In this document: positions 57,039-64,000 of the stretch, one piece after another
How positions within the stretch are numbered: the stretch's first letter is position 1
Layout: every line of letters starts with the position of its first letter
Assembly: GCA_963719325.1 (NCBI GenBank)
Contig: CAVRBW010000014.1
Location: forward strand, 120,570-184,569
Length of the DNA stretch: 64,000 nucleotides
Source: DATBLE01 sp963719325
Lineage (GTDB): Bacteria > Actinomycetota > Thermoleophilia > Gaiellales > Gaiellaceae
Direction: 5' to 3'
The notes under the pieces: generated by a model
The model's input: the letters and a program-made list of their open reading frames with translations, nothing else
Told to the model about the DNA's origin: nothing
Database searches by the model: none
Position numbers and translations under genes: made by a program

Positions 57039-57787
57039 CTCGCGAGGAACGCGTCCAGGGCCGAGCGGAAGGCGGCGGGATCGAGCGCCGAGACCTGCAA
57101 TGGCTCCGGCGTCCCGACTGCGGTGTGGATCAAGAAGGAGGGCGTCGAGTTGATCCCGGCGGCCTCGGCGATGCTTTCGTCCTCGGCGATGCGGTTCTTC
57201 ACCGTCGCCGAATCGCGGGCGCCGGCCAGCTTCGTGCCGTCCAGGCCGGGTACGGAGCTGCCGATCGAGCGGATCAGGTTGTCGCTGACCCATCCGGAGT
57301 TCTCCGCACCCTGGTTCCGGTAGAGGAGGTCGAGGACGTTCCAGAGGCGGTTCTGCAGTCCCGCGGCGACGACCGTGCTCAAGCCGGTCACGGAATCGGC
57401 GCCGACGAACGCCATTCCGCGGAACTCGAGCTTGATCTTCCCGGTACGGACGTACTCGCGGACGACGGTCGGCAGCACGTCGACCGCATACGTCGCGCAG
57501 TAGGGGCACTGCACGTCGGCGAACTCGGTCAGCGTCACCGGCGCGCTCGGCTTCCCGAGCACGTTGCCCGACTGTCGGATGCCGCGGAAGAGGGCGGCGG
57601 TCTCGGCGGCGCCCGCGGCCTTCGTCACCGGAGCCGGCGTCTTGCCATCGCCGGAGCCGAGCTGACTTGCGATCACGAGGCCGATCGCGAGCCCGCCGGC
57701 GAGGATCCCGACTGCGAGGAAGAGTGCTCCGCGGCTACGGAGCAGCGGCTTCGGCGGACGGCGGGCTGCAGCGCTCTGCGGCGGCAC
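57035..57787 (-). CDS. DsbA-like thiol:disulfide oxidoreductase, membrane-anchored
   Basis: 250 residues from GTG 57787. A basic cytoplasmic start (PPKPLLRSRG) and one membrane helix (ALFLAVGILAGGLAIGLVIAS) anchor a thioredoxin-fold domain outside the membrane: VTLTEFADVQCPYCATYAVDV with the CPYC active site near residue 95, an inserted helical domain, and the cis-Pro loop GINSTPSFLIHT near 205. Together with the overlapping VKOR gene it makes a complete disulfide-forming system for exported proteins. Confidence 0.93.
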   Translation of the reverse strand: MPPQSAAARRPPKPLLRSRGALFLAVGILAGGLAIGLVIASQLGSGDGKTPAPVTKAAGAAETAALFRGIRQSGNVLGKPSAPVTLTEFADVQCPYCATYAVDVLPTVVREYVRTGKIKLEFRGMAFVGADSVTGLSTVVAAGLQNRLWNVLDLLYRNQGAENSGWVSDNLIRSIGSSVPGLDGTKLAGARDSATVKNRIAEDESIAEAAGINSTPSFLIHTAVGTPEPLQVSALDPAAFRSALDAFLAR

Positions 57788-57788
57788 G

Positions 57789-58004
57789 TCAGTCGTCGAG
57801 GGTCTCGAGCGGCTGAATCGCGTGGAACCGCACGAATCCGCAGTTGGTGCAGACGAACGGGAGCGCCTCGATCACCGGCTCGCCGCGGGTGTTGATCTCG
57901 GTGAGCCGATCGCCTCCGGCCCAGCCGTCGTGGCCGCACATCGGGCAGGGTGCGTGTGCCTTCACGTTCACGACGCTTCTCAATCCTTCGAAGTGGATCG
58001 CCAT
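57789..58004 (-). CDS. Small zinc-ribbon protein (71 aa)
   Basis: 71 residues from ATG 58004; a GTG at 58025 would add seven. Two CxxC knuckles, APCPMCGHDGW and FVCTNCGFVRF, spaced about 35 residues apart define a zinc ribbon. The segment between (RLTEINTRGEPVIEALPF) is a beta strand region. Such proteins are annotated only as zinc-ribbon proteins and may bind nucleic acid or a protein partner. It ends 1 bp before the DsbA start region, so they are probably co-transcribed. Confidence 0.7.
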   Translation of the reverse strand: MAIHFEGLRSVVNVKAHAPCPMCGHDGWAGGDRLTEINTRGEPVIEALPFVCTNCGFVRFHAIQPLETLDD

Positions 58005-58130
58005 GGCAACAGGCTGGCGCGACACGGTCCGAGTGACATCCGCAAGAACCCGTAAGGCCCATGGGGGGCGGCACCGATCGCGCGAGGTGCCCGCGAAGGG
58101 CATCATTGCGCCGTGCCCAGGGAGCCGACC

Positions 58131-59627
58131 ATGCTCGCGCTCAGGAAGGTCGCGGCCGAGAAGGGCCTGCGCCTCGAGGAGGTTCCGGTCCCCGCTCCAG
58201 GGCCGACCGAGGTGCTCGTCGAGGTCGAGGCCGCCAGCGTCTGCGGGACCGACCTGCACATCTACGGCTGGGACGAGTGGTCGCAGCAACGGATCAAGCC
58301 GCCGCTCACCCTCGGTCACGAGTTTGCGGGCAGCGTCGTCGAGGTCGGCGACGACGTCGACCACGCCCGGGTGGGCGACTACGTCTCCGCCGAGAGTCAC
58401 ATCACGTGCGGCATGTGCTTCCAGTGCCGCACCGGCCAGGCGCACATGTGCGAGCAGACCCGGATCCTCGGCGTCGACCGCGACGGCGCCTTCGCCCGTT
58501 ACCTCGTCGTGCCGGAGAGCGTGATCTGGCAGAACGACCGCAGCAAGCTGCCCCCGGAAATCGCGACTCTGCAGGAGCCGTTCGGCAACGCCGTCTTCGC
58601 GACGAGCGAGCAGGATCTCGCCGGCCGCACGGTGGCGATCCTGGGCTGCGGCCCGATCGGCCTCTTCACGATCGGGATCGCGCGCGCCTCAGGAGCCGCC
58701 GCAGTGTTCGCTGCCGACCGCACGTCGTTCCGCCTCGGGCTCGCCGAGGCGATGGGCGCCCACGCGACCGTCAACGTCGAGGAAACCGAGGACGTTGCGG
58801 CCTGGTTCCGCGAGCAGAACGAGGGCTACGGCTTCGACGTCGTCTTCGAGATGTCGGGCTCGCCTCGGGCGATTGCAGACGCGTTCCGGATCGCGCGGAA
58901 CGGCGGGCGCGTGCTGTTGTTCGGGATTCCGTCGCGGCCGGTCGAGATCGACGTCGCCGAGTCGCTGATCTTCAAGAACCTCGACGTCCTCGCCGTCAAC
59001 GGGCGGCGCATCTTCGCCACCTGGTACAAGACCCGCTGGTTGCTCGAGAGCGGGGTCGTCGACCTGCGACCGCTCGTCACCGACGAGATCGCCCTGGAGG
59101 ACTTCGAGCAGGCGTTCGCCAAGCTTTCCGCTGGAGAGGCCTGCAAGATCGTGGTCTATCCGGGCGGGCGACCGGCCGAGCATCCCGTTGTCGAGCGGCC
59201 GGCGCGCGAGCCTGCCGCAGCGAACCGTCGGGCCACGCCCATGGGAGCATCGATGAGCGGCCCGGTCCGGGACTCGACGACGCTCCTCGCCGCCGAGCTC
59301 GACGCGCTCCGCGAGGCAGGGACCTACAAGCGCTTCAACACCTTTCGTCGCCGCAGGGCCCGGTGGTCGAGATGGCAGGTCGCGGCGAGGTGCTCGTCCT
59401 CTCCTCGAACAACTACCTCGGCCTGGCCGACCGTCCGGAGGTGGTCGAGGCGGGGATCGAGGGTCTCCGCCGCTACGGGGCCGGTACGGCGTCGGTGCGG
59501 TTCATCTGCGGCACGTTCGAGCCCCATCTCGAGCTGGAGCGGGAGCTGGCCGATTTCGTCGGCACCGAGGCCGCCCTCACGTACGTCTCCTGCTGGAACG
59601 CGAACGAGGCGGCGATTCCGAGCCTGA
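58131..59627 (+). CDS. tdh: L-threonine 3-dehydrogenase, reading in frame into the kbl start
   Basis: ATG 58131 has CAGGGAG 7 nt upstream. Residues 1-345 are a zinc-dependent MDR enzyme that oxidises threonine to 2-amino-3-ketobutyrate: catalytic zinc ligands in SVCGTDLHIYGWDEW and LGHEFAGSVVE, structural zinc cysteines in CGMCFQCRTGQAHMC, and the NAD site VAILGCGPIGLF. TDH homology ends near CKIVVYPGG (59170), yet no stop follows; the frame crosses a Pro/Ala-rich linker and enters MSGPVRDSTTLLAAELDALR, the N-terminus of Kbl, before losing sense at about 59342. Real fusion or a missing stop through base error cannot be decided from sequence. Confidence 0.88.
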   Translation: MLALRKVAAEKGLRLEEVPVPAPGPTEVLVEVEAASVCGTDLHIYGWDEWSQQRIKPPLTLGHEFAGSVVEVGDDVDHARVGDYVSAESHITCGMCFQCRTGQAHMCEQTRILGVDRDGAFARYLVVPESVIWQNDRSKLPPEIATLQEPFGNAVFATSEQDLAGRTVAILGCGPIGLFTIGIARASGAAAVFAADRTSFRLGLAEAMGAHATVNVEETEDVAAWFREQNEGYGFDVVFEMSGSPRAIADAFRIARNGGRVLLFGIPSRPVEIDVAESLIFKNLDVLAVNGRRIFATWYKTRWLLESGVVDLRPLVTDEIALEDFEQAFAKLSAGEACKIVVYPGGRPAEHPVVERPAREPAAANRRATPMGASMSGPVRDSTTLLAAELDALREAGTYKRFNTFRRRRARWSRWQVAARCSSSPRTTTSAWPTVRRWSRRGSRVSAATGPVRRRCGSSAARSSPISSWSGSWPISSAPRPPSRTSPAGTRTRRRFRA

Positions 59628-60451
59628 CCGACGACTCGACCGTGATCCTCTCCGACGAGCTCAACCACGCGAGCATCATCGACGCGGTCCGGCTCGCCCG
59701 GCCCGCCCGGAAGGCGGTCTACAAGCACTCGGACCTGGACCACCTGCGCGGCCAGCTCGCGGCCCTGGAACGGGGCCAGCGGGCGCTCGTGATCACCGAC
59801 GGCGTCTTCAGCATGGAGGGCGACCTGGCCAGGTTGCCGGAGATCGTGGAGCTGGCGCACGCCCACGACGCGGTCGTGGTCGTGGACGACTCGCACGGAA
59901 CGGGGGTGATGGGCGAGGCGGGTCGCGGCGTCGCCGAGCACTACGGCCTGCTCGGCGAGGTCGACGTGATCACGAGCACGCTCGGGAAGGCGCTCGGTGG
60001 CGCCGCCGGCGGGTTCGTGGCCTCGAGCGAGGAGGTCTGCGACGTCCTCGCCCAGCGCTCGCGACCGCAGCTCTTCTCGAATGCGCTGCCGCCGACCGTG
60101 GCTTGCAGCGCGCTCGAAGCTGTACGCGTCCTCCGCCGCGAGCCGGCGCTCGTCACGAAGCTGCGGGACTCGACCCGGACGTTCCGCGAGCGCCTGCGCG
60201 GGCTCGGATTCAATCCCCTCGACGGCGAGGGCGCGATCGTCCCGATCATTCTGGGCGAGACGGCGTTCGCGATCCGATTCAGCGAGCGGCTCCTCGAGGA
60301 AGGCGTGTTCGTCACCGGGTTCGGCTTCCCGGTCGTGCCCGAGGGAACGGCACGCGTGCGCGTGCAGATGTCCGCGGCGATCGAGCCGGAGCACGTGGAG
60401 CGTGCGCTGGCGGCGTTCGAGAAGGTCGGCCGGGAGCTGGGGCTGATCTAG
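59253..60451 (+). CDS. kbl: Glycine C-acetyltransferase (2-amino-3-ketobutyrate CoA ligase), frame broken
   Basis: ATG 59253 lies in the tdh frame; at about 59342 one base is missing (AACACCTTTCG where ACC-CTT-TCG is expected), after which the kbl frame continues intact to 60451. Without that break the protein would be about 400 residues, the usual length. Features: LSSNNYLGLADRPEV, TASVRFICGTFEPHLELE, VVVDDSHGTGVMGEAGRG (PLP-stacking His and Asp) and the Schiff-base lysine in TSTLGKALGGAAGGF. It cleaves the TDH product with CoA to glycine and acetyl-CoA, completing threonine breakdown. Confidence 0.88.
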
Positions 60452-60740
<289 letters not shown>

Positions 60741-60791
60741 GAATCGACGGTTGTCAGACGCGGCCTCGGCCGAGCCAGGCATAGTGCAGTC

Positions 60792-61715
60792 GTGGGCGCG
60801 GCCTCCGGAATCGAGCTGCGCGGGCTCGTCAAGACGTACCGAACCGGTCAGCAGGCGGTGCGCGCAGTCCGCGGCATCGACGTCTCCGTCGCGCCCGGCG
60901 AGACGGTCGCGCTCCTCGGACCGAACGGGGCCGGCAAGTCCACCACGATCGACCTGCTCCTCGGACTCGCGCGGCCGGACGACGGAACGGTGTCCGTCTT
61001 CGGCGGCGAGCCCGCCCAGCTGATCGACGCCGGCCGGGTCGGGGCGATGCTCCAGACGGGCTCGCTGATCCGCGACCTGACGGTGCGAGAGCTCGTCGCG
61101 ATGATGGCCGCCCTCTATCCGAACGCGCTCGACGTCGACGAGGTGCTCGACCTGACCCGCATCGAGGACATCGGCGGGCAGCTGACGCAGAAGCTTTCCG
61201 GCGGGCAGACGCAGCGCGCGCGCTTCGCGATCGCACTGGTCGGCGACCCGGATCTGCTCGTTCTCGACGAGCCGACCGTGGGGATGGACGTGGAGAGCCG
61301 CCACGCGTTTTGGATGACGATGCGCGAGTTCGCGTCCCGCGGCAAGACCGTCCTGTTCGCGACGCACTACCTCGAGGAGGCGGACACCTACGCCGATCGC
61401 GCCGTGCTGATGGCGCGCGGCTCGATCGTCGCCGACGGGCCGCCGACCGAGATCAAGGCGATGGTCGGCTCGCGCACGATCAAGGCGACCCTTCCCGCCG
61501 TGCGCCTCGAGAGCCTCGCCGGCCTGCCCGGGGTCAGCCACGCAGACCGCCGCGGCGAGGCGATCGTCCTCAACTGCTCCGACTCGGACGCGGCGGTTCG
61601 TGCGCTGCTCGCCGAGTACCCGCAGGCCCGCGATCTCGAGATCAGCGGTGCGGGCCTCGAGCAGGCGTTCCTCCAGCTGACCGGCGGCGCCGACGACGTC
61701 GAGGAGGTCGGGTGA
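60792..61715 (+). CDS. ABC exporter ATP-binding protein
   Basis: 307 residues from GTG 60792. Walker A GPNGAGKSTTIDLL, Q-loop MLQTGSLIRDLTV, signature LSGGQTQRARFAIAL, Walker B LLVLDEPTVGMDVESRH and switch FATHYLEEADTYADRA are present. The C-terminal part (MVGSRTIKATLPAVRLESL) is the extra domain of DrrA-type exporters. It overlaps its permease gene by GTGA. Its promoter must lie in, or be displaced by, the abnormal A-rich stretch just upstream. Confidence 0.94.
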   Translation: MGAASGIELRGLVKTYRTGQQAVRAVRGIDVSVAPGETVALLGPNGAGKSTTIDLLLGLARPDDGTVSVFGGEPAQLIDAGRVGAMLQTGSLIRDLTVRELVAMMAALYPNALDVDEVLDLTRIEDIGGQLTQKLSGGQTQRARFAIALVGDPDLLVLDEPTVGMDVESRHAFWMTMREFASRGKTVLFATHYLEEADTYADRAVLMARGSIVADGPPTEIKAMVGSRTIKATLPAVRLESLAGLPGVSHADRRGEAIVLNCSDSDAAVRALLAEYPQARDLEISGAGLEQAFLQLTGGADDVEEVG

Positions 61716-62446
61716 ACCGGGCCGCCTACCTGCGCTTCGAGCTGCGGCGCACGTTCAGGAACCGCCGCCTCTTCGTCTTCACCTTCGGGTTTCCGCTCGT
61801 TCTCTACTTCCTGATCGCGGGACCGAACAAGAGCGAGCACAACCTCGGCGGGAGCGGGCTTTCGGCGCCGCTCTACTACATGGCCGGGCTGGCCGCGTTC
61901 GGGTCGATGAACGCCATGCTCTCCGTCGGGGGCAGGATCGCCGGCGAGCGCTCGGTGGGCTGGAACCGGCAGCTGCGGCTGACGCCCCTCACGCCGCGCG
62001 AGTACTTCCGCGTCAAGCTCCTGACCGCCTACCTGACCGCCTGTGTCGCCCTGGCGATGCTCTACGCCGCGGGGACGATCCTCGGTGTTCGGTTGTCAGC
62101 GCATGAATGGCTCGCGATGACCGGCCTCATGCTGGTGGGCCTCGTCCCGTTCGGCGCTCTGGCCATCTTCTTCGGTCACCTGCTGACGATCGACACGATC
62201 GGGCCCGCGATCGGAGGCTCGGTCGCCGTCCTCGGCCTCCTGGGCGGCACCTGGTTCCCGATCACGAGCGGAGCTCTGTACGACATCGCCCGCGGCCTTC
62301 CGTCCTACTGGCTGGTGCAGGCCAGCCACGTCGCCGTCGGCGGCGGCGGGTGGGGAGCGACCGGTTGGGCCGTCGTCGCCGGCTGGTCGGTCGTACTCGC
62401 GCTCCTCGCCGCGCGCGCATACTGGCGCGACACGGCGCGCGTCTAG
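61712..62446 (+). CDS. ABC-2 type exporter permease
   Basis: 244 residues from GTG 61712. The N-terminus YLRFELRRTFRNRRLFVFTF leads to six membrane helices (FGFPLVLYFLIAG, YYMAGLAAFGSMNAML, LTACVALAMLYAAGTILG, MTGLMLVGLVPFGALAIFF, GGSVAVLGLLGGTWFPIT, VVAGWSVVLALLAARAY). IAGERSVGWNRQLRLTPLTP is the cytoplasmic coupling loop of this subfamily. It partners the upstream ATPase; cargo unknown. It ends 4 bp inside the convergent lacI-type gene. Confidence 0.9.
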   Translation: MNRAAYLRFELRRTFRNRRLFVFTFGFPLVLYFLIAGPNKSEHNLGGSGLSAPLYYMAGLAAFGSMNAMLSVGGRIAGERSVGWNRQLRLTPLTPREYFRVKLLTAYLTACVALAMLYAAGTILGVRLSAHEWLAMTGLMLVGLVPFGALAIFFGHLLTIDTIGPAIGGSVAVLGLLGGTWFPITSGALYDIARGLPSYWLVQASHVAVGGGGWGATGWAVVAGWSVVLALLAARAYWRDTARV

Positions 62447-63510
62447 CGGTCTCGCCTCACCTGGTTCGACCCGAGCGGCGCCGGCCGCTTGGGAGCCGGC
62501 CCGGTCGACTCGCGCACGACGAGGTCGCCGCCGATCAGCAGCTGGCGCGGAGGACGGCTCTCGTCGGCGAGTCGCTCGATCAGCGTCTCGGCCGCAAGCC
62601 GACCCGCCTCGAATGCCGGCCACTCGATCCCGGTGAGAGCGGGTGTGAGCATCTCCGCGAACTGCGCCTCGATCACCGAGACGATCGAGAAGTCGTCGGG
62701 CACGTGCATGTCGGCCGCCCGCAGCGCTCCGAGCAGACCCGTGAACTGCCAGCCGGTGGTGATCGCCGCCGTGCACGCGGGCTCCGACCTGAGCAGCCCG
62801 GCCGCGACCGCGAGCGCCTCCCGGGCCGGGTGCGGGCAGGGGAGGTGAATGCCGCGGATGCCGAGGGCGCCGGTCGCCTCCTCGAAAACGTCACGGGCGA
62901 TCAGCGCCGCGTTGTAGCCGGCGTCGAGCTGATCCGGCGGGAAGTTGAACAGCGCGACGCAGCGGTGGCCGAGCGCGGCCAGATGCTCGAGGCTCGTCTG
63001 CACCGCAGCGCCGGTGTCGAGGTCGACGAAGCTGATCCCGGCCGTGTCGGAGGTGCGGCCGATCAGCGTGAACGGATGGCCGCCGGCCTCGAGGCGCTCG
63101 ATGCGCTCGTCGTGGGCGAGGGTCTCCATCAGGATCACCCCGTCGGCGCGTCCCATCTCGATCAGGCGCGCGATCGCCTCGGGGTCGGCCGGTGAGGTCG
63201 TGAGGAGCAGGGCGTAGTCGCTCGTGCTCGTCTCCTGCGTCGCGCCGGCGACGAAGGTTTGCTGAACGGGCACGAGACGCCACTGGGGCGACGGGAGGAA
63301 GAGCGCGATCGTGTGAGAGGCGCCGCTCGCGAGCGCGCGCGCCGGCCGGTGCGGCCGGTAGTCCAGCTCCTCAACCGCGGCGAGCACGCGCTGGCGCATC
63401 GTCTCGGACACGTTCCGCTTGCCGCTCAGCACGTACGAGACCGTGCTCAGGGCGACCCCGGCTCGCGTCGCGATCTCCGCCATCGTTGCGGGTTTCGGTC
63501 GAATCTTCAT
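62443..63510 (-). CDS. LacI family transcriptional regulator
   Basis: 355 residues. The N-terminal helix-turn-helix with hinge is typical: TMAEIATRAGVALSTVSYVLSGKRNVSE and MRQRVLAAVEELDYRPHRPARALASG. The remainder is a periplasmic-binding-like sensor (TIALFLPSPQWRLVPVQQ, RADGVILMETLAHDERIE, CTAAITTGWQFTGLLGALRA, HVPDDFSIVSVIEAQFAEML). It is divergent from a GH127 beta-L-arabinofuranosidase gene that has three LacI-type operators, so arabinose-containing sugars are the likely inducers. Confidence 0.95.
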   Translation of the reverse strand: MKIRPKPATMAEIATRAGVALSTVSYVLSGKRNVSETMRQRVLAAVEELDYRPHRPARALASGASHTIALFLPSPQWRLVPVQQTFVAGATQETSTSDYALLLTTSPADPEAIARLIEMGRADGVILMETLAHDERIERLEAGGHPFTLIGRTSDTAGISFVDLDTGAAVQTSLEHLAALGHRCVALFNFPPDQLDAGYNAALIARDVFEEATGALGIRGIHLPCPHPAREALAVAAGLLRSEPACTAAITTGWQFTGLLGALRAADMHVPDDFSIVSVIEAQFAEMLTPALTGIEWPAFEAGRLAAETLIERLADESRPPRQLLIGGDLVVRESTGPAPKRPAPLGSNQVRRDR

Positions 63511-63547
63511 GTGCGGTTCTCGGCTAGATATCGGAATGGGGGGAACC

Positions 63548-63613
63548 TTGACTTTCCTGACCGAACGATTATATCCTCGAAGCGCTTCGCGAAGCGCTTC
63601 GCGAAGCGCTTCG
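63548..63613 (+). promoter_or_regulatory. GH127 promoter with three tandem LacI-type operators
   Basis: TTGACT (63548-63553) and TATATC (63570-63575), spacing 16, form the promoter. Directly downstream, CGAAGCGCTTCG is repeated three times without spacing (63578-63589, 63590-63601, 63602-63613). Each is a perfect 12-bp palindrome with the central CG expected for LacI-family hinge-helix binding. The sites cover the transcription start and first leader bases. Confidence 0.8.
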
Positions 63614-63644
63614 CAGCAGAAGGCCGGAGGGAGACGCCGAGGGC

Positions 63645-64000
63645 GTGAGGTCAGTTCAGAGAATCGGCTCGAGCGTCGCGCCGACCGAGGCCGCCCAGGT
63701 TCGGCTCCGGCCCGTAGACCCGGTCGGCGTCGTCATCCGGGGTGGGCTCCTGGCCGGCCGGCAACGGATCAACCGCGAGGTGACGATTCCCCACGGGGCG
63801 GAGGAGCTCGAGCGGGCCGGCACGCTCGAGAACCTGCGCATCGCCGCCGGGCGCTCGAGCGGAACCCGACGCGGCATGGTCTTCAGCGACTCCGACGTCT
63901 ACAAGTGGCTCGAGGCGGTCGCGTGGGAGCTCGGCCGGGAGCCGTCCGCCCGGCTCGAGGCGCTCGCCCGCGAAACCATCGAGCTCGTCGCGGCCGCTCA
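63645..64000 (+). CDS. Glycoside hydrolase family 127 (beta-L-arabinofuranosidase), partial
   Basis: GTG 63645 to the right edge, 118 residues visible. The opening (RINREVTIPHGAEELERAG, TLENLRIAAGRSSG) and the diagnostic VFSDSDVYKWLEAVAWELGR motif match the N-terminal part of GH127/DUF1680 enzymes, which remove beta-L-arabinofuranose from plant hydroxyproline-rich glycans and related sugars. No signal peptide is seen, so oligosaccharides would be imported first. Expression is controlled by the LacI-type operators just upstream. Confidence 0.85.
   Translation, partial: MRSVQRIGSSVAPTEAAQVRLRPVDPVGVVIRGGLLAGRQRINREVTIPHGAEELERAGTLENLRIAAGRSSGTRRGMVFSDSDVYKWLEAVAWELGREPSARLEALARETIELVAAA

Overview
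The window looks like a chromosome segment from a high-GC actinobacterium, most likely class Thermoleophilia (Gaiellales/Solirubrobacterales type). Evidence: very high GC with long spurious antisense frames, frequent GTG and TTG starts, an OpcA-Zwf pair, a caa3-type oxidase, an ANTAR regulator, and several start codons only 6-9 nt after a TANNNT -10 box, which suggests leaderless mRNAs. This placement is inference. Three separate reading-frame breaks (near 32425, 34826 and 59342) and a bizarre poly-G/poly-A stretch (60452-60740) suggest a draft or metagenome assembly with local base errors.

Layout. 1-5341 (minus): transketolase, an ABC-F ATPase, a U32-like TIM-barrel protein and two small genes. 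5362-12091 (plus): almost the whole pentose phosphate/hexose phosphate set (rpiB, tal, pgi, gnd, zwf, opcA), divergent from tkt, with a fourfold 68-bp repeat between gnd and zwf. 12123-14336: an ECF sigma factor with a DUF4349 membrane partner, then a membrane protein. 14326-17532 (minus): a secreted FN3-like protein, an amidase and a 39-residue membrane protein. 17703-21553 (minus): heme o synthase and cytochrome c oxidase subunits I and II. 21568-22937: a small protein and an LPG-synthase-like membrane protein. 22962-24152 (minus): a GCS2-type carboxylate-amine ligase. 24259-26955: a polar amino acid ABC importer. 27033-29402: a PAS-GGDEF-EAL protein. 29535-31396: two secreted cell-surface proteins.

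31399-38915: a LAL-type LuxR regulator (minus, frame broken) next to a plus-strand cassette of FAD oxidase (frame broken), methyltransferase and an unusual alpha/beta hydrolase-glycosyltransferase fusion; this resembles a small tailoring cassette for an unknown glycosylated metabolite. 38918-41070: a primary-type sigma factor, ribosomal protein L31, a cysteine-less DksA/TraR-like protein, a small secreted protein and tRNA-Arg(CCT). 41112-47263: class III aminotransferase, VOC protein, an ABC exporter, SixA, an ANTAR regulator with a stand-alone paralogue of its sensor domain, and a PhzF-like enzyme. 47264-49905 (minus): TPP riboswitch, CytX-type transporter, PfkB kinase and BNR-repeat protein. 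49990-52199: a molybdate regulator with modB and modC but no modA. 52281-52458: a 50-bp tandem repeat. 52520-57787: PAS-LuxR regulator, class II aldolase-like protein, methyltransferase, MarR/YceI/FMN-reductase module, DsbA-VKOR pair. 58131-60451: threonine dehydrogenase running in frame into glycine C-acetyltransferase. 60792-62446: ABC exporter. 62443-64000: a LacI regulator and, behind three tandem operators, the start of a GH127 beta-L-arabinofuranosidase.

The most distinctive non-coding signals are several short repeat families: GGGGGAACC hairpins at 5925, 17536 and 26079; a GTAGGCTCGACGGAG hairpin element at 9493 (x4) and 17297; and a GTGYCAGRCAC element in tandem at 52281 and inside the ABC-F gene at 1755. 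Inverted-repeat units also overlap the amidase 5' end and the ctaD/ctaB junction.
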